NCBI GenBank assembly: GCA_023853785.1
Contig: JAJIRX010001076.1
Coordinates: forward strand, 1-64,000
Direction of reading: 5' to 3'
DNA from: Psilocybe azurescens
Lineage: Eukaryota; Basidiomycota; Agaricomycetes; Agaricales; Agrocybaceae
Length of the DNA: 64,000 bases
A program made the position numbers and the translations under genes. The notes below the pieces were generated by a model that had not been told where the DNA came from, made no database searches, and saw only the letters and a program-made list of their open reading frames with translations. Positions 60,991-64,000 of this stretch are shown here, in pieces; the stretch's first letter is position 1, and each line of letters starts with the position of its first letter.

Positions 60991-61286
60991 TAGCAATCAG
61001 GCCTCTTACCACAACGAATGAAGACCCACTTGACCTTTCTTTCCAGGCTTCCTGAAGCACCATCATCCCAGTGAGGCTTGTCACGCACGAGCCTTTCGCT
61101 TGGAGCTCATTGTAATCTCCGCTGGTGACTGGTCATGTTCTCAAATTAACTGCAACAAAAATGCTATTTCGGCTGTCTTAAAACCGATATATGTGTGCGT
61201 TTTTCTTCTTTTATCTTCTCATATACAAGCGCCTTCCTGCCGGCCCAACCATTGAATTTGATTTACGAAATCATGTACTGCTCCGG
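60991..61286. repeat. hydrophobin-module 3' remnant interrupted by the retroelement
   Basis: Shared spacer ending GAATTTGATTTACGAAATCA then TGTACTGCTCCGG, the sequence just beyond the hydrophobin-like stop codon. At 61287 it breaks into the LTR. In copy 3 the next bases would be the stop codon region. The rest of this copy, if kept, lies past the window end. Confidence 0.7.
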
Positions 61287-61493
61287 TGGGACGGTGGGAT
61301 ATGGAGGCGTCCTGAACGGCAGGCATGCGATTGGAATGAGGAGGAGTCGTGTTCTCCCTCGGAACCTCGCCAGCGGTATGCCTGTCCGCATTCCGCTGAC
61401 ACGGTCCGACTAGCCTAGCCTATCTATAGATATCTACTAGATCCTATCTAATCTATGTCACTCTATCTAATCGTGCCAGATGTCACTGTCACA
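61287..61493 (-). repeat. 3' LTR of a Ty3/gypsy element (207 bp)
   Basis: On the minus strand it begins TGTGACAGTGACATC, directly after the polypurine tract GAAGGGGGCACA, and ends ...GTCCCA, giving the usual TG...CA ends. It is followed by CCGGA from the target locus, a candidate 5 bp target duplication whose partner lies outside the window. Confidence 0.75.
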
Positions 61494-64000
61494 TGTGCCC
61501 CCTTCAAGTGGCGCAACGCCCTCGTTGCGTGCACCCTTAGTTTCCTACGACACCTCAACTTCCTCTGCCTCACCACCATCTAACATGTCAACAGCCTCGT
61601 CGCCCTCCCTGTCGTCACCATCTATATCCTCTTCTTCCTCTCGCCTGCGCCACTCTTTCTCGATCTCCGCTTGAGATTTCTGTAGCTCTGTTCCTTCCCT
61701 GGGTGTGAATATTCGTAAGCGGCGCGAGCTGAACTTGCCCGCAATCGGAGAACCATCTAACGTTTCGAGCTGATAGGAGTTCTGGTTTCGGCTGACAACG
61801 CGTTGAGGAACGGAGAATTTTGGTAAGAGCTTCCTTTCTGCTTTGAATGTATAATCCAAGTCACTTCGATAGATTTGCACCAGATCGCCTGCCTCGAATA
61901 TTACCTCGTGCGGAGCTTTGGCCATGACTTGTTTGTCAAATTTCACCTTGCGGCGGTGTGCGTGGTCCACCATGTGCGAATATCCATCCAAACGTTGCTG
62001 GTTCACATAAGCCATCTGGGTTTCAACCTCGTCAGCTGTGGGGGGACCTGATATGTCATCGGTTGGAGTTGTTGTGGTGTTGATTATGAGACTGAGGAGA
62101 AGTTTGTTCGGTGAGTACTTCAAGTTTGGCAATATGCGGTCATTGATGTAACGTATTGCAGCCTCGAGGTGGTCCGGCCATTTGGCTGGAAGATCCATCG
62201 TTGCGTACTTGTTCTCTCCTAGGTCTGGTGCACACATCCGCTTTAAACGATCCAGTAAAATCTTATTTGTGCCTTCGAGGAGACCGTTGATCCATGGGGA
62301 ATATGATGCACATATCTCCAGCTTTGTTCCTCAAATGGCACATTCCTCCCGTAAGTCCTGGTTATCGAATTCGGGTCCTCCATCCGTCATTAGTGTTTCT
62401 GACGCCGTGAATAGGTCACAGATGTTTCCGTAACCCTTCCGCAAAGATTTACCCGTTGCCGCCGACTTTAATTTCGTCGCCCACACGTGTTGGGAATACA
62501 CGTCCATCCAAAGACCCAACTTCGAGATGCCACCTTTCCCTTTTGGCATTGTCAAGGTGTCTGCGACCATAAGCTCAAACGGGTGTCGTCGTGTTATAGG
62601 TTGAAGGAGTGAATGAAGGTGTGTTGTTCCGAAGGACTTACATCGTCCACAATCCATGATAGCTTTCACTATAGATTGATCCATCTTCGGGCTCGCAAAC
62701 TTGTCCAGGAGTTTTGCCTTGATATTATCTCGATGGAAATGTCCATGGTTATGATGTTCATCCCAGGCAAGCTTTACCATTTCCTCCTGCGTCATGCACT
62801 CCACCCTTGCTCTTGCCCTCGCTGATCCGTCTCCCACCTTCCATAGCCGCCCGTCGTCAATCATATATCCTTTTGCTTTGTGCCGTGCTCTTGTCCTCTC
62901 CCGCAAACTCCTACTGCGGTCCATTTGGCAAATCGAGTCAATTACTTCAAGAAAGATTTTCTCCTTCGAAAAGCGTGTTCGCAAAGTGTCATATGTTGCG
63001 CTGGGCTCAGTATCCTGGACTTGGAATATGTCGTTGAGCAAACCAGTACGTGTCTCCCAATCCTCGCTAACTGTCCATTCGTGACCGTCTCCTGGCTCCA
63101 GCGGCATATTAACAAACTGGCGACTGAGACCGTCTGCAACAACATTGAGACGTCCTGGTCTATAGCGAACATCGATGATATTATGGGCAAGGACTGCATC
63201 ACGCCATCAAGCATGAGTTGAGTTCAAGGTTGTGCTAAGGAGATGGTCATGGAGGGCTTGACAATCTGTCTCGATCTCAATTGGGTATCCCCATATCACG
63301 TCGCTGAATTTGTCCAGGGTATGTTTTAGTGCACCAAATTCAAGAATGAATGGCTTATACTTCTCTTCCGTTGCGGATGTCCTCTTTGATGAGAACCCAA
63401 TCGGATGCAATGTAGTTTTCTCTGTTCCGTTAGTTAGAACCGTTGTAAACTTCTGGGTTAACATCCCTGCAAAGCCGTATTTGCAACCGTCGGTAGTTAC
63501 AATGAATGGGGTTCCATCGTACTTCAGCCCTTTGAGTACAGGCTCGCTTGTTAGTGCGACTTTCAAGCGGAGGAAAGCATGTTCATGCTCTTGTTTCCAT
63601 AGACCAGCGAGGGAGTGCCCTTTTATAGCGCGAGTATAAGCAGCCTTACCCTTGAGCTTTGGTAGTTCAAGTTTACGTGCGAGGTCTGTGAGCGGTTGGG
63701 CTAACGATGCATATCCTTTGACAAGTGACCGGAAGTATCCTGTTAAACCAAGGAATGAGCCCAAATTCTGTAAATCCGTTGGTGTTTTCCAGTCCACAAT
63801 GGCTGTTAGCTTTGTTAAATCGGGTTTAATTCCATCTGGTCCTACTCGTCCGCCTGCAAATGTAGCTTCCGTCATGAAAAACCGAGATTTAGATGCTGAA
63901 AGAGAAAGTCCTGTTTCGCGTATGCGGTCGAGAAGACGGCAAGTATTGGAAAGCATGGTTTTGAACTCATCTCCTGCTAAGCCACCATTATCAACGAAGA
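61494..64000 (-). mobile_element. Ty3/gypsy retrotransposon pol, 3' part (partial)
   Basis: Runs off the window at 64000. From high to low coordinates: the end of reverse transcriptase (GLTGYFRSLVKGYASLAQPL), RNase H (PFIVTTDGCKYGFAGML and the later VIWGYPIEIETDCQALHDHL), a linker, the integrase zinc finger (H..H...C..C within HHNHGHFHRDNIKAKLLDK and CGRCKS), the catalytic core (VADTLTMPKGKGG, LMTDGGPEFDNQDL), and a GPY/F-like C-terminal domain (LVQIYRSDLDYTF), ending near 61545. One frame spans about 2.4 kb but is cut by two TGA codons, at 63207-63209 and 62331-62333. No chromodomain is obvious. It is dead as read but young enough to keep its frame. Confidence 0.9.

Overview
This is a fungal nuclear window, most likely from an Agaricomycete (mushroom-forming basidiomycete). 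The genes carry many 50-70 bp introns with GT(A/G)NGT donors and CTAAC-type branch sites. They include families typical of basidiomycetes: DUF6533-type seven-helix proteins, hydrophobin-like proteins and Ty3/gypsy retroelements.

Layout. 1.5-5.1 kb: a DUF6533-type membrane protein gene and a broken duplicate. 5.7-25.4 kb (left repeat arm): two minus-strand modules made of pieces of a queuine tRNA-ribosyltransferase accessory subunit gene (QTRT2-like, 'Q') and an antisense gene of an unrecognised 7-exon family ('U'; copies A and B). Prephenate dehydrogenase (TYR1) lies between the modules. Two inverted, almost identical 1.07 kb terminal-inverted-repeat elements and a 2.1 kb satellite-filled element with a 10 bp target duplication are inserted in this arm. 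26.0-36.3 kb (central low-copy block): a full-length ABCB transporter (+) and a GH3 beta-glucosidase with a PA14 insert (-). 36.7-61.3 kb (right repeat arm): the same repeats in the opposite orientation, namely the longest Q copy (44.4-46.4 kb), further Q fragments, three hydrophobin-like copies plus two remnants, U copies C and D, and a small element with its own 10 bp target duplication. A separate seven-helix gene lies at 40.8-42.2 kb. 61.3-64.0 kb: the 3' half of a Ty3/gypsy element inserted just beyond the stop codon of another hydrophobin copy; it runs off the window.

The repeat arms follow one order: Q 5' flank, Q, U (always antisense to Q), Q C-terminal part, 3' flank, then the next 5' flank. 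U and Q therefore travel together. Among the U genes, exons 4-7 are almost the same at DNA level, while exons 1-3 differ in length and in copy A share almost no sequence. Copy B is intact and splices into a 352-residue protein.

One technical point affects every call. Conserved genes (TYR1, the ABC transporter, GH3, Q) show repeated one-base frame breaks, nearly all at homopolymer runs. The two 1.07 kb elements differ only by homopolymer lengths in the parts I compared. This fits uncorrected long-read consensus errors, so 'pseudogene' below often means 'broken as read here'. Exon positions were worked out by hand from splice motifs, reading frame and comparison between paralogues. Family names rest on recognised motifs, not on database searches.
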